A DNA stretch of 21,715 bases from a virus. The notes beneath the pieces were generated by a model. It had not been told where the DNA came from, did no database searches, and saw nothing but the letters and a program-made list of their open reading frames with translations. The DNA is taken from positions 1-21,715 of the IMG/VR virus record IMGVR_UViG_3300031613_000027. One strand, written 5' to 3'. The translations under genes and the position numbers were made by a program. Position 1 is the first letter of the stretch. The number at the start of each line of letters is the position of its first letter. Below are positions 21,651 to 21,715 of this stretch, piece after piece.

Positions 21651-21655
21651 TGACA
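21640..21655. repeat. inverted repeat TGTCAC-AATA-GTGACA at the end of the repressor gene
   Basis: Two perfect 6-base arms around AATA, overlapping the stop codon of the repressor gene. The arm TGTCAC equals the start of the late-promoter box TGTCACAC. No T-run follows, so it is not a plain terminator. The bases after it (to 21715) hold no gene I can support. Confidence 0.4.
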
Positions 21656-21715
21656 CAAAACATTTTGTAACCCCTGTTATTACAGTGTTGTTTTAAAATC
21701 CTGTCGCGATCACTT

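Larger units (their letters stand above)
1640..21715. mobile_element. prophage or phage-like element, right end outside the window
   Basis: A near-continuous minus-strand gene block carries a large terminase, TerS-like gene, S49 prohead protease, putative capsid protein, M15 endolysin, tail-fibre-like protein, primase-helicase, a LuxR-type regulator and a divergent repressor. The left limit is placed between the direct repeat at 1596-1623 and the first element gene at 1653. No right limit, integrase, attL/attR pair, portal or tape measure gene is visible. It could be a full prophage continuing rightwards, a satellite that relies on a helper, or a degraded remnant. All long frames are intact, which argues against decay. 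Confidence 0.85.

Overview
The window reads as a genome segment from a member of the Bacteroidota, most likely a Flavobacteriaceae bacterium. The signs are low GC, A-rich leader sequences with few strong Shine-Dalgarno sites, a TAnnTTTG-type -7 box, and protein styles typical of flavobacterial phages (a LuxR-type regulator with a Cys cluster, an LRR fibre-like protein, a membrane-anchored M15 endolysin). It holds the edge of a host region followed by about 20 kb of a prophage or phage-like element read almost entirely on the minus strand. No tRNA, rRNA, CRISPR array, integrase or transposase was seen.

Layout from left to right. Positions 1-430 hold the 3' end of a RadC-type gene (+) and its terminator. 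Positions 430-1640 are a small-gene island on the minus strand: three short orphan ORFs (one a cREC receiver-like domain) separated by palindromic spacers that resemble integron attC sites without an integrase. Two copies of a 28-bp direct repeat (one mismatch) bound this island. Positions about 1650-21715 are the prophage. Its outer left gene is a small HTH protein, followed by the packaging genes (TerL, an unknown protein, a TerS-like protein, a PLD-type phosphodiesterase, and two unknown proteins linked by a possible -1 frameshift). Then come two virion proteins including the putative major capsid protein, an S49 prohead protease, a lysis pair, unknown structural genes, an LRR protein, a tail-fibre-like protein and several small genes. 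A 250-bp repeat-rich non-coding region that looks like a replication origin follows, then a giant primase-helicase, small early genes, a LuxR-family regulator, and a divergent control region with a repressor on the plus strand.

Transcription on the minus strand runs right to left: early control, replication, fibre/structural, lysis, capsid, packaging. The strongest new signal is a shared promoter architecture, TGTCACAC-24 nt-TTTGA. It occurs with identical spacing upstream of exactly three late transcription units: lysis, protease-capsid, and packaging. Two of the three follow an intrinsic terminator. I infer that these are coordinately activated late promoters and that the LuxR-type protein is a candidate activator. 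The late region from origin to terminase is contiguous, yet it has no recognisable portal, tape measure, tail tube or integrase. The rest of the element must therefore lie to the right, use unrecognised proteins, or be supplied by a helper.
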